A stretch of 64,000 bases of DNA from Cercophora sp. LCS_1 (GCA_036250225.1 JAPZLL010000010.1:992001-1056000); one strand, 5' to 3'. Shown: positions 10,149 through 23,227, numbered from the stretch's first letter. The notes: generated by a model from the sequence alone, not told the origin. Translations and numbers: made by a program.

Positions 10149-13100
10149 GGCTGCGGTTGTGGTGTGTGTGGTTGGCTTAGGTGAAGACGAGAACCGTTAT
10201 TTTCCCCACGACGTTTTCCCGGGGCGTTGAGCAAAGACCTCCCACCAAGACAACGGGTTTTCGGCAAACAGCTGCTCCCTTTTCCTGCTGACTCGGCTGG
10301 CTTCGCGGACGAACTCCAGGTCGGTTGATCGGTGGGATTGGCGCGCACCGGTGAAAAGGAACGGGAGCGTTCTGGCGCTGTTCTTTTGGACGGGACTCGA
10401 AACCGGCGACGGAACGGCGGGACTAACACGAGTCAAGGCAAGCCGAAAAGGGGCGGCAGAAATAGTTCCGGATCCACAGCGGTCTCCAGACAATCTGGAA
10501 TGCGAGATAATAATGTCCGCAAACAAGGGGTATTTCGCGGGGAACAAAGAAGTTCTTGAGACAAGCGTCAAAGAAGGAAGACCGCGGTAGTGTGGGCGGC
10601 GTTGGAGGAAGAGGGGCTGTGGTGATCAACAAACAAACGCCTAAAAAATGCGATCATCAACGGTTCTCCATGACGGCAGCCGAGCCCGTGACAGTCGGGG
10701 GTCGGGCCCAAGATATACCAGCGCCTAATGCAGCACCGTCTCCCCATCCCACCCCCGCGGCCGCCATGGCACAATGCTGGAGACTGGAGAAGGGGAGATG
10801 ACTCCCCACAGGCCTCGGGTCCAGCGCAGGCTGCGCAGCGCGAATCGAGTCAGAAGGGAGACCGAATCCGTGGCACCCCAGTTTGCGCTGGCCCGCGGCA
10901 CGGCAATCCAAGCAGCGACAAAACCCAAGCGGCCCTGCGAAAGCGGATCAAAAAGGGACCAGCAAGCCAGGACTGCCCATGACGGGATGTGACGGGCGAG
11001 GGGGTGTGGAGAGATGGAGGGGCAGCCATACCACGCATTCGGGGCAGCGGAGCTGTCTCTCGTCGCAGGTCTTTGTTCCTTGCCGCTAAAAAAAAAAAGT
11101 CGTCCCTTTTCCCCTCGCGATTCCACGGCGTCTGGCGGGCGCAGTCGCATCTGACGGCGCCAATTGGATGGCCACCAGGTACTACTGGCATTTGATATTT
11201 CGAATTGATCGTGGTTCCTTGCGCAACAAGGGCCCGCGTGATCACTGTCGTTCGTGGAGCTGGAAAACAGAGTTTGACCTGGCTTGTGATCTTCCCAGTG
11301 ACGTATTCCCAGCCGATTCCAGGCCGAGCTTGTGATTTTGCGGGGGACAGTGTGGGGTACTCCCTGGCTGCCCCAGCCCGAGCTCGGCTGCATCCGGGTT
11401 CAATCCTGGCGCACGCAATGCCGAGGTTATTGTGCCGTGCCGAACATTTCCAGCCGCAACACCGCAAACTCCCGAGCGCCGTCCGGCCGCTGTCCATCGC
11501 TTCGTTTCTCGAGGAAGATTATGTTTGAGCACCGGGAATCCTGGGCTCTGGGCTGTGGCCGAGCTGGGTCAGCTGGTCTTGAAATGCTCCAGACCGTTAT
11601 TCGAGCGACGGACGGTCCAAATTGGCCAACTCCGCTTCTACCCGCAAACGCTGAGGCGCCGCTGGACAGAAAAATACCCACTTTCCCATTTGCGGACGTC
11701 CTTTTTCTGTCCCGCTTCAACCTGGTCCTCCCTGACCTTCAAGATCAAAACACCTTGGCTGCCACCCGATCTCCCTCCCACCCAGTATCTTCCCTCTTTG
11801 CATCTTTCTTTCATCCGACTTTACGTACAACCAGCTGCAGCTGACACCTCAAAGCCACAACCGTCTCGCCGACGAGGCACGAACCGCCCGTGACTTCAAA
11901 CTCTAATCCCACCGACGACATGACACGACTCCACTCTGCCTCCCGCACCGGAGTATTTAGCTGCTCCGTTCCGTCTCCGGCTGGATTGTTTTGTTTTGTT
12001 ACCCCTTTTTGGCCCCCACGCCAAGTCGACCGCAACCGAGCCAGTTCCAGCTCCACAGGAGTCAGAGCTCCGGTAGAAGCCATGTGTTCACATGTCTGCC
12101 GTGGTGGTTGAACTAGAGACGGGCCACGTTTTGCACTTGGCAGATTTGGGTGGAGTGTGAGGTGAGGTGGTTATCTTGTGTGGCTCGTAGGGCTGGGATC
12201 CGCCTTGGACGACAGACCCGTCTAAGGTAGTGTGTGTCTCTGCGACGTGTTTCCGTTGCTGAGAAGGCCAATACTCGATCCGGAGCAGAGAATACCTTGA
12301 ATCAAGGCGATATCCCGGGCTGATTAGACTTCTAATGGGAAGCATCATCACATACTAAGGTAAATTGGTACTTGTGTTGCCGTGATGCTCAGCCCTTGAG
12401 ATGAAACCCGAAAGTGGTATAGGTCAGGGGCATTGACAGGGGCATTGACAGGATGTCGGCCTCGTATATCGGCAGAACCTTCGCCTCGGTCGATTGCTAA
12501 GGCGACTGGCTCATCCGGGTTGAAATTCAAAGAGCGTCATCCAACCTGGCAGCGGGAGGGGTCACTGCATCATGACCAAAACTTCCGCCCTGAAAACATT
12601 CCATGGATGTGCCGTCAAGCATCACTTATAACCCGTCCTGTTTCTCATTTCAAGCCGGGGGTGTCGCTCCAGATACATCATCTTCATTATTTCTATGTTC
12701 TCTTTATCACCAGGCCCCGTCGATCGAAGGTTACAACAGTCAAGACGCTTCGATGCGTCACAATGAACAAGAGGCTCCTCACGTCCCATCTTTAGCGCCT
12801 GTCACAGACCCAATTCTCAACTGGAAGCATGATTGATTCACGTCCCCACAACCATGATTTAATGCGCAAGCCCCGGCCCGTTCCGTGCACTTGCCAGGGC
12901 CTCCCATTTCCTGGGAATTCGCCTCGGGGCAGGCAAAACTTTCAGTCCGGGCCGACGCCACACTCTCAGACATCATCCGACGCAAGAAGACACCGGTTCT
13001 AAAATCTATCTCTTCCAAATAGCCCACCATCAAAAGGCCTGAATGCACCAACCTGACACATCTCAAACACCCCCGCGATGTTCTGCCCACAAGATTGACC

Positions 13101-13677
13101 CCAAAAAAGCCACAAGACGCGCCGAATGGCAGAAGCGGCCGTCCCTGTTGTCTTTCTATATGCCACGAGTCATTCAGTCCCGAATTTAGGCCGGCAAAAC
13201 CAACAAAAAAAAGCAAAACCACAAAAACCCCTGCACCATTACGGAATAGCTAGCAGGGTCTTTGCAGCCACCACAACGCTTCCCCGAGCTGGTTGGTGCT
13301 TTCTCCGGGGCACATTCGCCCCCCCCCCCCCCCGAGCCGAGATTGAACCGGAACATGGTGCCGTTTCCCGGGAAAGCTTGACCTGGGAGCACCTGGGAGG
13401 GACCTTGCGCTAGCCCACGCAAGACCGATGTGAAGGGTGCGTCAAGTGGCGCCCTGCGCGATTGGACAATGATCCAAGACAATCACGCCGCAGGAAAACC
13501 CCTCCCCCCAAAAAAACCTGGCGTTTTGCGCACTCCCCCGGGTCGATCCAGAGCTTCGGGATGGAACAAGAGCCCGTTGGGATACAAGATTCCCATGGAT
13601 TCCTCCATGTCATCGGGCGCGCATCTCTCGCGCGTTGATTTTCTCGTCAGCGAGCCAGTCAGCCAGTCGTTACCATC
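10149..13677. other. Gene-poor intergenic region between divergent genes, 3.5 kb
   Basis: No supported gene was found. Frames of up to about 220 codons on the minus strand (near 10.7-11.4 kb) lack any domain and show no coding bias that I can see. CT-rich stretches around 11.7-12.0 kb and near 13.6 kb look like fungal promoter or leader sequence. Confidence 0.5.
13319..13333. repeat. Poly-C tract (15 C)
   Basis: A homopolymer of 15 C lies in the non-coding region upstream of the rhodopsin-like gene. It is likely to be length-variable. Confidence 0.8.
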
Positions 13678-14985
13678 ATGTCTTCTTCAGGCGACATCGT
13701 CGCTGTTGACGGCGGCGATCGGTCGTCTCTGATTGTCGTTTGCGCGGTGCTGCTGACCGCCTTTGCATTGTTCGCCGTCGGACTGCGCTTCTACGTGCGG
13801 TGCGCGATGCTCCGCTCCGTCAAAAGCGAGGACTGGTTGATGCTGGTCTCCATGGTACGCTTCCCGGGACTAAGAGAGTCGTCATGATCCACATGGCAGT
13901 CTAACCATCAAATGGTCTAGATCTTTTCCTTCATTGCCGGCGCTTTCCTCATCGTAGGTAAGCACCCCTTTTTAGCGTCAACACTACCAGGTCATCAGTA
14001 CAGCGCATCCTGACACTAATTATGACTTCTAGAAACCCGCCATGGCATCGGCAAACACATGACCGACGTTTCGCGCGCAGAAATGACAGCGTACCTCAAG
14101 TTCAGCTACTTCCAAACCCTCTTCTACAACCTCTCCATCCTCTTCACCAAGCTCTCGATTCTCGTCCTCTACCTGCGCGTGCTCACCCACGAATGGGTGC
14201 GCAAACTGACGTGGGTCGTCATTGCTATCGTCGCCATCTATAATGCCTGGGCCATCGCCATGTATCTGACCATGTGCATCCCCATTCAGCGCATGTGGGA
14301 TCCCACGGTCCCGGGGAAGTGTCATCCGTGGTCGGTGTGGTGGGCGCTCACGTATCTGCATATTATCACGGACTTCATGATCTTTTTGGTGCCGCTCCCT
14401 GTGCTGGTTCCCATGACGATTCCGATGAGGCAAAAGGCCGGGTTATTAGCCGTGTTTATGGTCGGTTTGTTGTGAGTTCCTCCCTCCCCAGCAGTGACAT
14501 TGAGGTTGACATTGTCTAGTGTGTGCTTGGTCTCGGTCATCCGGACCGTCTGGTTGGACAAGTTGCTGTATGTCGAGGATGTGACGTGGGAGATGGCCGT
14601 GATTGCGAACTGGTCGAGCGCCGAGATGAATGTGGCGATTGTGTGCGGATGCATGCCAGCACTGAAGCCCATCTTGAGCAAGGTGTTTGGACCGGTCGTT
14701 GATCGAGTGCTACCGAAGCAGCTTGAGGAGTTGGAGGAGCCAGGTGAGGGTCGCCCGAGGACAATCGGGTCGATGCCCATGAAAGCATTTCGCTTCGGGA
14801 GGTCGACCAAGACCCAGGTTGAGACTATTGCCGAGGAGCCGGCTGGGCCTTGGACAGACAAGCAGATCACTGGTGGTTCTTTGACTGACGTCGAGACTCA
14901 GGCGAGTGATCAGGCTGGGAACGAGATTGATCCTGAGCTGGGGCTGGGGAGCGCAGGACGACTAAAGGAGGCTGTGAGGGACTGA
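13678..14985 (+). CDS. Fungal rhodopsin-domain (SAT4-type) seven-helix membrane protein
   Basis: Four exons (13678-13854, 13921-13957, 14033-14471, 14520-14985) join in frame to 372 residues; the second exon is only 37 nt. Seven hydrophobic segments can be traced. Family hallmarks are SEDWLMLVSM after the first helix, KFSYFQTLFYNLSILFTKLS, a CIPIQRMWD...GKC motif with the paired cysteines, and the ANWSSAEMNVAIVCGCMPAL segment near the last helix. This fungus-specific family is called PTH11-like or SAT4-like in places. Its roles are mostly unknown; some members are proposed receptors. The C-terminal 110 residues are polar and probably cytosolic. No CFEM domain is present, so it is not a classic Pth11. 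Confidence 0.88.
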
Positions 14986-15581
14986 GCACCAGTTTTTGCT
15001 TTGCTTCTGGTATGCGGGTTGAACTAGCGAATCGACCAATCTCTGTCATTGGTGAACCGCTCCTGCCGGTAATCAGCGCCTGAGCGTTGGTGGTGGGACA
15101 GGAAGCTCTCTCAGTGGACTGCAGCCTGCAAGCGAGAAATATTTCCCGATGGTTTGGTTTCAGCAACGCACACCAAACTGCACACCCAAAGGGATGAGAG
15201 ATTTGATGACAGACAGAACCCGTTTGAAGCCCCACCCGATGTCTGACCGGCATCGACCCCCTCAAGTGCCTCCTCCACGATGTCTCGGAGTGCCCTGACA
15301 TCACCCAAAATCTCCTCGTTCAACGCCCGAGAACGGACGGAAGCTGCCCCGTTGCTTACAGCAGGCAGGACTGGTCAGACCTCCCGAATTCATCGACCTG
15401 CAGCGGGAAGGAGCGCTGGTGGTGAAACCGGCTAGGACGCCATTCACGTGATGGGTTGCGGAAGGCTCTGAGGCCACCGGAGCGTTCGCAGCTTTCCCCG
15501 GCGATTTCTTCAGTTGCATCGCGCCTGTCACGGATCGCGATCGGGTGCCGACCCAAACTTCCCCATCCCACTTGCCCAAAA
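14986..15581. other. Intergenic region
   Basis: This lies between two genes on the same strand. No gene or regulatory motif was recognised. Confidence 0.5.
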
Positions 15582-18500
15582 ATGGACCCGCTTTGTGCTC
15601 TGGGCGTTGTCGCATCCATCGCCGGCATCCTCACAGCGGCGTCCGAGGCAGCCAAGATCCTGGGTCCTTATGCCAGCGCTACTAAAGATGCGCCCAAGAT
15701 CGCCTCCCAAATGTTCTCCGAGGTCTTGGCTGCGAAGACGATTCTCATTGCGCTTCGGCAGCTTGCCGACAATCTCTCGGCCGACAACGTTCGATATGCC
15801 TCACTTATTCGTGTCGATGACCTCGTCGCCGTCCTTACAGATGGCGTCTTTCTCTTTGATGAGCTCGAGTCTTTGCTGTGCACATTGCCGACTCCAGAGT
15901 CCAGCGGCGCGGGGTCCAAATGGCTCCCAGGCGTTCAGTGGTCAAGTGTGCAGTGGATCCGGAAGAAGGGTGCCATGACCGCGATTTTCACACGGTTGCA
16001 AGCCTTCAAGGCCTCGACAAGCTGCATCCTCAACATTCTTCAGAGGTGAGTATGAGTCCCTAGTGGGGGTTGACACGATTCTGACAGGCGCGTCAGTGAC
16101 TCCCTTGTTCGGGCCGAGGCATACCAACAACAGCTCATCTCTGGGGTCAACCAGCTGCTCGGCGACAATTTCATGATGATCGGACAGACGCCAGAATCGC
16201 CTACCGAAGACGATACAGCCACCGTTGTCGACACATCGCCCAGCCGAGCTTCTTTCATGTCGCAGCGGATACAACGGAATGGTAGCAAAAGAAGCAAAGG
16301 ACCTACATCACCCACCAAGCGCTTCTCCATGTTCGAGCTCAACTTTGTACGGGATCTCGAAGCTTCCGGGGTCTATCGGCGTGTCAAGAGGGAAACAATG
16401 GACTACTCCTTTCGCAGCTCAATGGCTCGCAGCGACGCGTGGTCCATATACTCGGGTATGAGCCTTGGGAATATCTCGCAGTTATCGGTGCTGGCCCTTC
16501 CCGTCTACCGCCAGGATATTGTCAACTCCCACCACTACCATTTTAGTGACGGGAAACAGGCGCCAGCCCAGTTTGCGGACGATGAAGCAATCCGGTCGAG
16601 GTCTATCTTTCATCGATGCCTCGATATCCAGTGGCAGTTGGAGCAGTTGCCAGGCTTCACGGAGCTGATATCGGCTTCGCGGGCAAGCTTGACAGCTTCT
16701 GCGAACGGCATAGAGCCAACACCACTATCGGTCTTGAGACACATTTTCCGGACAAGCATGCCGCTCCTCCGGCTTTGGATTCATCTTGATGACTCGAATG
16801 CTGATTTGTGGAAGCCGCTTCTCGAATACCAGCCCGAATCGACAGAAGAGACGGACGTTTCACAGACAGCGATGATCATGGCGCAAAAGGAGTTTGCGGA
16901 GGTGTACACCAAGCGCTTCGGAGTAAAAAAGACCGACCTTCCCACCCCCGACGAAATGAGCCTCGATTCAGTCACGGCTGCCCCCACCAAACTAGTCCAA
17001 ATACTTGAGTCCGTATTGTTCGACCTTGGCCGCGACGGGAAGATTCCCACACGTCCTTCGGAACCCATGTCTGCAAGGTATGCGATCGATCCCACTCCGT
17101 TAGCCTTGGCGATTCACGAATTCCTCCGTGATGAGCGGCTCTATCTCTCACAACTGGACTGCCTGCAAACCCAACTGTCAGAAGTCCACATTTATTCTGT
17201 CAAAGAACTTGACATCACGGAACCTAGCCTCGACACGGCTCTCAAAGCACTTGACACGGCTCTCAAAGCACTTCGGGCACTTCACAACACCCAGCTCGAG
17301 TTTCTGCAGTCTGTCGAAATGATGGCCCTAAAGCCTAGCAGTGAGCAAGACTGGGATGGCATATTTGAAGTTTGGGAAAGGGATATATGCAATAATCTTG
17401 TCGATTTTGCGTACAGCGAGAAGGATGTAGCCGTTTTCCTGGGAAAACTGCTCTCAGACCTCCACAAAATCACCCCTGTGGAGACTTCCTTGCGATTTTC
17501 GGTACCGAACGCCATTGGACTCTTAAACGCTCCTATGAGACGATTGAAATGTTATCGGGACTTTGTCGAGGTAAGAGTCACTCATGACCTTTCCCAGTCC
17601 TGTGAGGCTTCTGACAACATCAGGAACTGGTGCGAGAAGGCCACTCGGGAGCTTCGAGTTCGATGACGTACGTTTGTTCTGTCGAAAAGTCAGTTACCAC
17701 GGCGCTGGAACCAGAGAGACTCAGACGTGCACATGAAGACCTCCTGGATTCGATAGAGGAGAGCGACGCTTCCAAAGCCAAAGGATCGGGTAGACTATTG
17801 ATCTACGATGTCGTATCAACCCCGGCAAGTCGAAATGCAGCGAGCCATCACCGGGCCGAAATCTACGTGTATCAGTATGCAGTATTCCTTGCCATCAACG
17901 CAGGCAGAAGAGGGAGGCTGGAACAGCTGTCGAGGGACGGCATCCACTTCACCCGGTCAGCGTTTGCACGCCATCCGGGTCCCCGCCGCTCCAAGGCAAA
18001 GGGTGCACAGTCGCGACGTAGGATTATCCATTCTCTGAGCCTATGGGGGGTTCAAGAGGTTTGGAGCAAAAGCAAGGGCGCCCTGACATAGCCACGAAGA
18101 CACCAGGCCAACTAACATGGAGCAGGTCGAACCATATTTCTCCAATGGGACACAGGCGATCCCGGTTACAAACTAGAGCGATTGCAGTTCAGAGTCGATA
18201 AAGACTCTTCGACACCGGTAGAGAAGTGGGTATCCACACTCACGGAGAGGAAAAAGGATATCAGAAAATATTCCCTTGCCATTATGGGATCCAACGCCGC
18301 CGCCCAAGACGTGTTCAGGAATCAAGTAAGCAGCAGACGGACTTGACACAGTACGGTAACCCGCGCTAACAAGACGGCTACTCAGATAACGGAAAGCCTC
18401 GTGGGAGCGCCGGAGGAGACAGACATCGCCGAAGCCCCAGCGGAAGACGGCCCTATCGTCACGTCGGTCGACGACGAATGGGCCGGTTTCGAGATGGGCA

Positions 18501-18955
18501 AGATCAACGTATACGCCACCGCCGGCAAAGGTGTCAACATCATGTCTAACCTGTCGCTGAACGGCTGGGACGGGTTCTTCCTCACATACAGCACGACCGA
18601 TCAGAACTCATTTGACATGATCCCCTGGATCTACCGGTGCATCCGTGACGACGAGGAACGGCGAGGAAACGCGCCACGACGACCTGTGGTTCTGGTCAGC
18701 GACAGGCAGCCGAACGGAATCATCACGACGAAACGAGGCAAAGCGCTGGCTGATGCCATGGGAGCCGAGTTCTTTGAGATTGGCAACGTCCGGGGAGCGG
18801 ATGTGGTTGAGGCCTTCTCAGCCCTGGTGAGGATGGTTCGGAGGTGGGAGAGGGATATACGGCCCCCTCAGAAGGAGAAATCGGAGGTGGAGAGAATGCT
18901 TGTGGACGCGGGGTTCTTGCCCAAGGGAAGCACAGACGAGGGGGTATTCTTTTAA
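15582..18955 (+). CDS. Multidomain RhoGEF-like protein (N-terminal fungal domain, DH, PH, C-terminal Ras-like pseudoGTPase)
   Basis: Five exons (15582-16045, 16088-17570, 17624-18017, 18126-18325, 18386-18955) give 1036 residues. Residues 1-155 form a hydrophobic helical domain (MDPLCALGVVASIAGI) like the N-terminal domains of many fungal NLR-type proteins. Residues of about 490-655 resemble a DH (RhoGEF) domain: it opens LAIHEFLRDERLYLSQL and ends NAPMRRLKCYRDFVEELV, as in Cdc24. A PH-like part follows (GRLLIYDVV, IYVYQYAVFLAI, then FLQWDTGDPGYKLE and EKWVSTL). From about residue 828 the chain reads like Ras, but with the nucleotide motifs lost: SLAIMGSNAAAQD in place of the P-loop, then WDGFFLTYSTTDQNSF, PVVLVSDRQ in place of NKxD, and FFEIGN in place of the ETSAK region. 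The exon join inside the PH part (18017/18126) is the only one that kept phase and should be confirmed with RNA. Confidence 0.75.
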
Positions 18956-19962
18956 TGTTCATGATGACCATGATGATGATTATTATGATGATGTTTTGAT
19001 GATACCAGGCACTCATGTACACGAGGAGGTTGCCATGTTTTAATTTTGATGAAATATCATATCCATTCTTCATCTCGAAACTGGGAATCTGAGTTTCGAC
19101 CCCGCTCGAAACGGGGAAGAGGATGATGTTGCAAGGTTTTTTTCCCCCTTTGCAAGGCATGCAGGCTCGCACCAATTCCCGCTAAGGCAATGAATGCGAG
19201 GGTCTATCTATCACCTCTGGGTAAGCCGCCGTCTGGGCAGAACCCCCCGTACTGAAAAAGAGGAAACAGAATTCCTGTGTTTGTCTATCTGGCATCCTTA
19301 ATCTCCAGATAGGGTTATTAGATGTGCGCCTGTTAGTGTCATGACTGCGGTTCTCGCTCCAACCGAAGGTTTTGCCCCTCCTCATCCCCGGCGTGATGCT
19401 CGACTTTCGAAGTGGTAGAGGAAATTTCAAACTTTAGAACGGCCGACGCCTCGGCCGACAAGGGCATCCCAGTATCGGTGCGGTGCCCCCCATGCAGCGA
19501 AAGCGATATACTCAGAACAGGTGGACATTTCCTGGAGCTCCTTGCAGGAACGCGACGCACTCTCACACAGCCAGAGGCTCTTCTACAACTCCCTAGCTGC
19601 TGCCGTCCTAGAGGAAGATATCAAAAACCGGTATTCAACGCGGTTGGTTCCGATGTGGCGGAAGCGATATATATATATACGAGCTTTTGCGGCGAAACTA
19701 TATTGCTCACGCAGAAAGGGAGTTGGGAATCGTCGTGGGGGGAAAGTGCCAGAAGCTGGTCCTGCGCTGCTTGAAGGGCGACTCTGGCTTGCCCACTAAA
19801 CTACTTACTGCCGGCTCATCTTCCGAGAACAGGAGAAACAACTTTGTCTTTCACACCTTCAAGTTCCTCACTAAGCCTCATCAAGCGACTCGTTTGTTCA
19901 ACACAAGGCAAAAAAAAACCTCCCAAAACTCGATTCAAGACAAAAACTCTGACTACCTTTCA
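18956..19962. other. Intergenic region with ATG/ATGATG microsatellite
   Basis: An imperfect ATGATG/ATTATG trinucleotide repeat occupies about 18958-19003, immediately after the stop codon of the RhoGEF-like gene. A short TA run lies at about 19666-19678. No gene is supported between the two facing 3' ends. Confidence 0.6.
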
Positions 19963-21980
19963 CTATTTCCAATCCTTGATAATAATCTCGGCCGCCTTCT
20001 CCCCCACCGCATACGCAGTCGCACTCAGATGCGCCCCCGGCAAAAACGGCAAAACACTCATATCCACCACCCTCAACCCCTTTGCCCCGTGGACTTTGAG
20101 ATCCCGCCCCACCACACCACCCTTCTGTTTATCCATCATCGCCGCCGTGCAACAGGGATGCATAAACGACAAGAAACTATTCGTTTTCACGTAGTCTCCC
20201 AGCGCGGCATCGCTCCCTGCAACCGCAGCGCCCGGCCCCGTCTCCACGAAACCCTGCGCCTGGAAAGTCGGCGTGTCAAAGAGTCGCCGAAGATACCGAA
20301 CCTGCGCGAGATGGACCTGTAAATCCACGGGGTTCGAACCAGCGCGGTAGTCCAGGATCGGCTGGGCGAGGTGGTCTGCTAGATCGAGTCGCACAGTCCC
20401 GCGGGATAGTGGGTGGAGGAGGAACGACCAGGCTGTCGTGCCGATGGGGAATTCGGATGTCGCCCAGGGGGTTTCGAGGCTGGGCGATTTGGGGTTGTCG
20501 AGGAGGGACGCGATGGCGAGGAGTTGGGCTTTGTAGCCTGCGATGATGGTTGGGTCGGTGCGGATGTCGGGCGGGAGGTAGGCGGAGGCGGAGCCGTTGT
20601 TGGCCATTTGGCGGATGGTGTTCGTGATGGCGCGGTAATTGGGTGTTACGTTGGGGAGGGAGACGTAGATGGCTGAGTTGCCGCCTGCGAGGGTGTAGGG
20701 CCCTGCGGCGGGGGTTTGGGCAAAGGCGGCTGTTGCGTCGGCTTTGAAGCTGGCGTTGGTGGCCATTTGTGAGGGCAGTGGGTAGAAGTTGTAGGGCGCG
20801 GTGTGGTTCCAAGTCACTGGGGGACCCGAGTGGTCTTGGAGGTTGGAGCCAACGCCTGGAAGGTCCAGGACAAGTGGGATGCCGGCGCTCGCGAGGAACG
20901 AGGCTGGGCCAATACCGCTTCGTTGAAGAATGGTTGGCGTGTGGAACGAACCAGCTGAAATGATAACTTCGGCTTTAACCGAGACATTAAATGATACACC
21001 TGAATCCAGGGACTTCACCTCAACGGATGGGGGTCCTTTCTTGAGGCCGTTAGCGTACACGACTCTGACGGCCTGGTGTTTGACCAGGAGATCGTAGTTG
21101 GCTCGTGGAAGCACGTTGGCGTAATGGCCCAGACCGGCATGGGAGCGTTGTGCCGTCACTGGATGCTGCGAGGCAGGGACCCAGCAGATGCCCTCCTTGT
21201 CGCCGTTGGCACACTCCTTGACGGGCTTGATGCCAATCTCCCGCCACGCCTTGTTGAGCACAGGCTGGTCGGCCCACTGGAAAGACGCGTAGCTGGCGTG
21301 GATGGGCCCCGACCCGCCGTACGCCGCCACATTCCACGTGTAGTTGTACTGCTGGGCGATGGTTGGCGCTGGTGCTGTGAAAGTCACACTCTATGACACT
21401 GTTAGTCCACATCCCGAGCCCACCGTTATTCCAGTCACTCACCTTCTTAAAGTACGGATAGATCCCCTTCCAATCCCATTTCTGCCCTCCCGAACCCGCC
21501 ACATCATCCCACGCATCATAGTCAAACTTGCTCCCCCGATCAAAAAACATGCCATTCACGGCACTGCTCCCTCCAACGACTTGTCCAGCCTGCACAAAAG
21601 CCGAGGTGTTCCCCATCTCCGGACTCGGCAGCGCCAGAAAAGTCCAAGCAGGCGGTGCATCCGGATGAGGCGTGATCCAGTCGGTCGGGGGATCAAAAAC
21701 ACCCGGCGCATTCGGCGCCACATCGCCATACTCGACAACCAGCACCGTTTCTATAATCCATCAGCCCATATTCCTAACCCCATCACACGGAATACTTACT
21801 CGTAGGAAACCGTTCGCTCAACCGATCCGCAACCGTCAACCCGCTCGTCCCACCGCCCAACACAACAAAATCATACTTGTCTCTGAGCTGCGTAACCTGG
21901 CGCTTGATGTTGGCAGACGGCACACTCGCCGCAGCGGAGAGCGTAGCAAGCGAAACGACAACCACACCGAGGAAACCCAT
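19963..21980 (-). CDS. Secreted GMC-family FAD oxidoreductase
   Basis: Three minus-strand exons (21980-21800, 21750-21443, 21390-19963) join in frame to 638 residues. A signal peptide (MGFLGVVVVSLATLSAAASV) and a possible kexin site (KR at 26-27) precede the FAD-binding motif GGGTSG at 42-47. GMC signature 1 (QVVGGSSAVNGMFF) and signature 2 (SAGSFHTPTILQRSGIGP) are both present. The catalytic pair is His574 (MHPCCTAAM) and His617 (PGAHLSATAY), 43 residues apart as in glucose oxidase. The second position is His in many aryl-alcohol and glucose oxidases. Secreted GMC enzymes (CAZy AA3) oxidise sugars, alcohols or quinones and often supply H2O2. The substrate cannot be assigned. Several N-glycosylation sequons are visible. 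Confidence 0.92.
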
Positions 21981-22046
21981 TTTGCTTGTGGCGCTGTCAC
22001 CGCAGCAGGAAACACCAAGAAAATGCGCCGCCGCGACATCTTATAA

Positions 22047-22062
22047 CCCCCCCCCCCCCCCC
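22047..22062. repeat. Poly-C tract (16 C) in GMC gene upstream region
   Basis: Sixteen C residues are followed by a CCCT/CTCT-rich stretch. On the gene strand this is a poly-G/purine-rich tract ending 66 nt before the GMC start codon. Confidence 0.8.
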
Positions 22063-22977
22063 TCCCTCCCTCTCTCCACCAGCTCTCAGCACCCGCCTTT
22101 TATTCTAGGCACTCCAGGATGGATGTGGTCCAGAACGCATAATATTGAAATGAGCTTCCCAGGATTCCCATATGCACTGGGGGACCTGCGCGCGCCAGCT
22201 CCAGCGCCCGCGTGTTGCAATATCCCTTCCAAAAGAGCATAGCTCCGGATGCAGGCCGCCCTACTGGGAACGTGCTGGGAATTGCAAACACTGGCCAGAT
22301 GACCGTGATGACGTCCTCGTACCTTACCCGATCATTTTGTCAGCAGTGTGTGGACTGTTTCCAAAAGCCTGGTTCGATGCGGGGCAAAAGGGGCGGGACT
22401 GGGAACACCCCAGCTAGTCCTGATCGAGTTCACGGCGGCGCGCTTGAGCACACATAGCACGGCACTGCTCCAGCTCGGGTTTTTGGGGAATCGACTATTG
22501 TCTGTGGCTTGAGGAAGGACGTCAGATGGAGTCGAGAGGGCCAGCGGGATGGGGCGATTATGAGTCGCGACTGGTTTCGTTGTGCTGGGAACGGGAGGGG
22601 AAGCTGAATGATGGGATTCCCGTTTGAGCAGCTCGCGTGGTTTGACGCGGTGCGAATGTGGGGCCGGGGCGGAAGCAGCCGAGTTCGTGCCGGGGGCTGT
22701 TCCGCAGCCTGCTGTGGTGCACCTGCATTCTGCACCGTTCAATATTGGCGGTTTGATATTGTTGGAGAGGGGATGCACTCGATCGCTGAGCCGGGTTGAT
22801 TGCTCCGCGATCGTGGTCGTGGGCGGTAAGGGATAACGGGAGCACCTGCCGGCTGAGAAAGTTGTTCGACGTGAAAGGGAGAGTGCTTGATCCGATGTTG
22901 TTTTCCCCTCCTGATAATTTCAGCCCCTCACGGCTCGACCTGCAGCCACCTGCACTGGCCTTGAATCAAATCGCCCG

Positions 22978-23027
22978 TCACTGCAATTTTCACCCCGCGC
23001 GAGGGGTTGAAGTGGCCCTAACCCTGG
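22978..23027. repeat. Imperfect direct repeat, copy 1
   Basis: The sequence running from TCACTGCAATTTT through CGCGCGAGGGGTT to AACCCTGG is repeated with small indels at 23228-23279. Confidence 0.6.
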
Positions 23028-23227
23028 CAACACATCACGGTCACGGATCAGGGAGGGAGCACCCGTCGGGCAGTGATGAGGAAGTTGTAAACTGGGCATG
23101 GAAAAGCTTGAAGAAAAACATGTCTCGTCCTCCACTTCCGACTAGGAAACCCCAGCTGACTGGCTTGATCGCCAAATTTGAGACGAGAGAGGCTCGGGCA
23201 TTTTTTGGTGCACACAACCATTGCCAC

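Noticed and set aside
10725..11393. Minus-strand frame of 222 codons upstream of the carrier gene
   Set aside because: It contains no recognisable motif, and overlapping frames on both strands are equally open, so coding is not supported.
11390..11412. tRNA B-box-like word GGTTCAATCC
   Set aside because: The bases around it do not form a T-stem, and no matching A-box or acceptor stem lies at the right distance upstream.
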